Positions 63,301 to 64,000 of a stretch of DNA of 64,000 nucleotides are shown piece by piece. The notes beneath the pieces are model-generated. The model was not told the origin of the DNA. It did not search any database and saw only the letters and a program-made list of their open reading frames with translations. The position numbers and the translations under genes were made by a program. The stretch comes from Hypomesus transpacificus (Eukaryota; Chordata; Actinopteri; Osmeriformes; Osmeridae): positions 3,189,953 through 3,253,952 of the forward strand of contig NC_061071.1 in the NCBI RefSeq assembly GCF_021917145.1, given 5' to 3'. How positions within the stretch are numbered: position 1 is the stretch's first letter; each line of letters opens with the position of its first letter.

Positions 63301-63946
63301 TGCTACAGGGAAAAAACACAGAGGTCAATACAGCGTCATCAAATCGCTGAAGTATACAAGTCAAATACAGCCACAATGAAATGATAAAAGAACAAAGAAA
63401 CATGGCACAGAAGATGAAACAATGGCAGGGTTTCCCGCAGAAAATGTGGTAGTTAATGTGGTAGGGTGGGGTTGGCCGTCATACCGGGGAGGGGAGTGCG
63501 ATAGACTAATGCGTTCTGCAGAGAAAGGAGACTGGCGTTTTGGAATGGAAGGGAGAAACAGGACAGAGTAACACGGCAGATATCGCTATAAATAAATCAA
63601 AAACGTAGTTGAGGCGGCAGGCGTGTGTGTTGCTAAGGCGGCCGCCTTAAAGGGAAAAAGTGCTGCGGGAAACCCTTCATGGATAAACCTTGTCCTATAA
63701 TGGATTTGAGATTCCTCCAGAGGAGCACTGCCTCTTACAGTCTACAGCGACAGTGTGTGAGTGTGTCGCCCTTACTGGAGCGAAATGCAGGGGCTGGGAC
63801 AGGGGCAGCTGGGTAATAGGGGTGGCTGCCGAGGCAGAGATGGCTGCTCCTGTGGTGCCGTTCTGCTGGGAGGCTGAGTGCTGCTGCACGGCCGCTGCCA
63901 GGGCCTGCTGGAGGAACAGCTGCTGCTGCATGGGTGCCATGGTCAA
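60329..63946 (-). CDS. pou2f1: POU domain factor Oct-1, C-terminal two thirds
   Basis: Eleven exons in transcription order: 63946-63776, 63299-63188, 63079-62988, 62848-62657, 62430-62289, 62038-61893, 61733-61569, 61430-61355, 61228-61003, 60834-60776 and 60603-60329, giving 551 residues to the stop. The N-terminus lies right of the window. Gln-rich activation region ([30 protein letters not shown]), POU-specific domain ([40 protein letters not shown]), linker, POU homeodomain ([20 protein letters not shown], then [20 protein letters not shown]) and a Ser/Thr/Ala-rich tail ending TTASKAQ like human Oct-1. It binds octamer sites (ATGCAAAT) as a broadly expressed activator or repressor. Trp, Phe, Cys and Asn of recognition helix WFCNRRQK are intact. 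Two acceptors are NAGNAG pairs, and a foldback element lies in the 63300-63775 intron. Confidence 0.95.
61744..61779. repeat. pou2f1: Poly-G run (poly-C on the pou2f1 strand)
   Basis: About 35 G residues interrupted by a single T, beginning only about 8-10 bp from the homeodomain exon acceptor. On the transcribed strand it acts as the polypyrimidine tract. Its length is likely to vary and may be misread. Confidence 0.9.
63426..63677. mobile_element. hAT-like MITE in a pou2f1 intron
   Basis: About 250 bp with ends CAGGGTTTCCCGCAG and CTGCGGGAAACCCTT, inverted repeats matching at 14 positions. A palindrome, AAGGCGGCCGCCTT, lies near 63640. The interior is non-coding. I found no matching 8-bp duplication, so one end may be eroded. 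The terminal motif is familiar from fish hAT elements. Confidence 0.65.
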
Positions 63947-64000
63947 CTGGGGGAGGGGAGAGAGAGGAGAATTCAAATGAAGCAGAAAGTTTCAGCAAGG

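Overview
The window is nuclear DNA of a ray-finned fish, almost certainly a teleost. Genes are split by short GT-AG introns. The coagulation cluster includes factor VIIi, known from fish, and a selenoprotein J / J1-crystallin type gene is present. The non-coding DNA holds microsatellites and small hAT-type MITEs typical of fish genomes. I saw no bacterial genes, CRISPR arrays, rRNA genes, convincing functional tRNA genes or retroviral elements. All exon models were spliced by hand from reading frame, splice sites and remembered protein families.

Layout, left to right: gpd2 (+, 3' part only, 374-5412) with a long 3' trailer; about 5 kb without recognised genes; ermn (-, 12773-14757); a head-to-head promoter; pcid2 (+, 15915-19267). 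Next, all on the minus strand, come five Gla-EGF-EGF-protease genes: proz (19626-22231), f10 (23142-26322), f7i (27592-29968), f7 (30400-33087) and an f7-like gene (33617-36122). Then an ADP-ribosylglycohydrolase-family gene of SelJ/J1-crystallin type (-, 37485-39899), setdb2 (+, 40733-44219), an intronless H2A.X-like variant (-, 44661-45077), creg1 (+, 45458-46690), cd247 (+, 53271-55127, signal exon not found) and pou2f1 (-, 60329-63946, its 5' part beyond the right edge).

The coagulation block is the functional core. Three genes keep a complete His-Asp-Ser triad (f10, f7, f7-like). Two encode vitamin-K-dependent pseudoproteases: proz has lost His and Ser, and f7i has Asp in place of the catalytic Ser. 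Order and orientation match human 13q34 (F7, F10, PROZ, then PCID2 inverted) with extra F7-type copies. gpd2-ermn corresponds to human 2q24, and creg1-cd247-pou2f1 to human 1q24. The window therefore joins gene sets that lie on different human chromosomes.

Notable details are a U12-type AT-AC intron and a GC-AG intron in pcid2, MITEs with clear 8-bp target duplications, a 12-copy 29-bp minisatellite, a cluster of tRNA-like modules, three evenly spaced ETS sites between ermn and pcid2, M-box (CLEAR-like) sites just upstream of creg1, and a stretched first ITAM in cd247.
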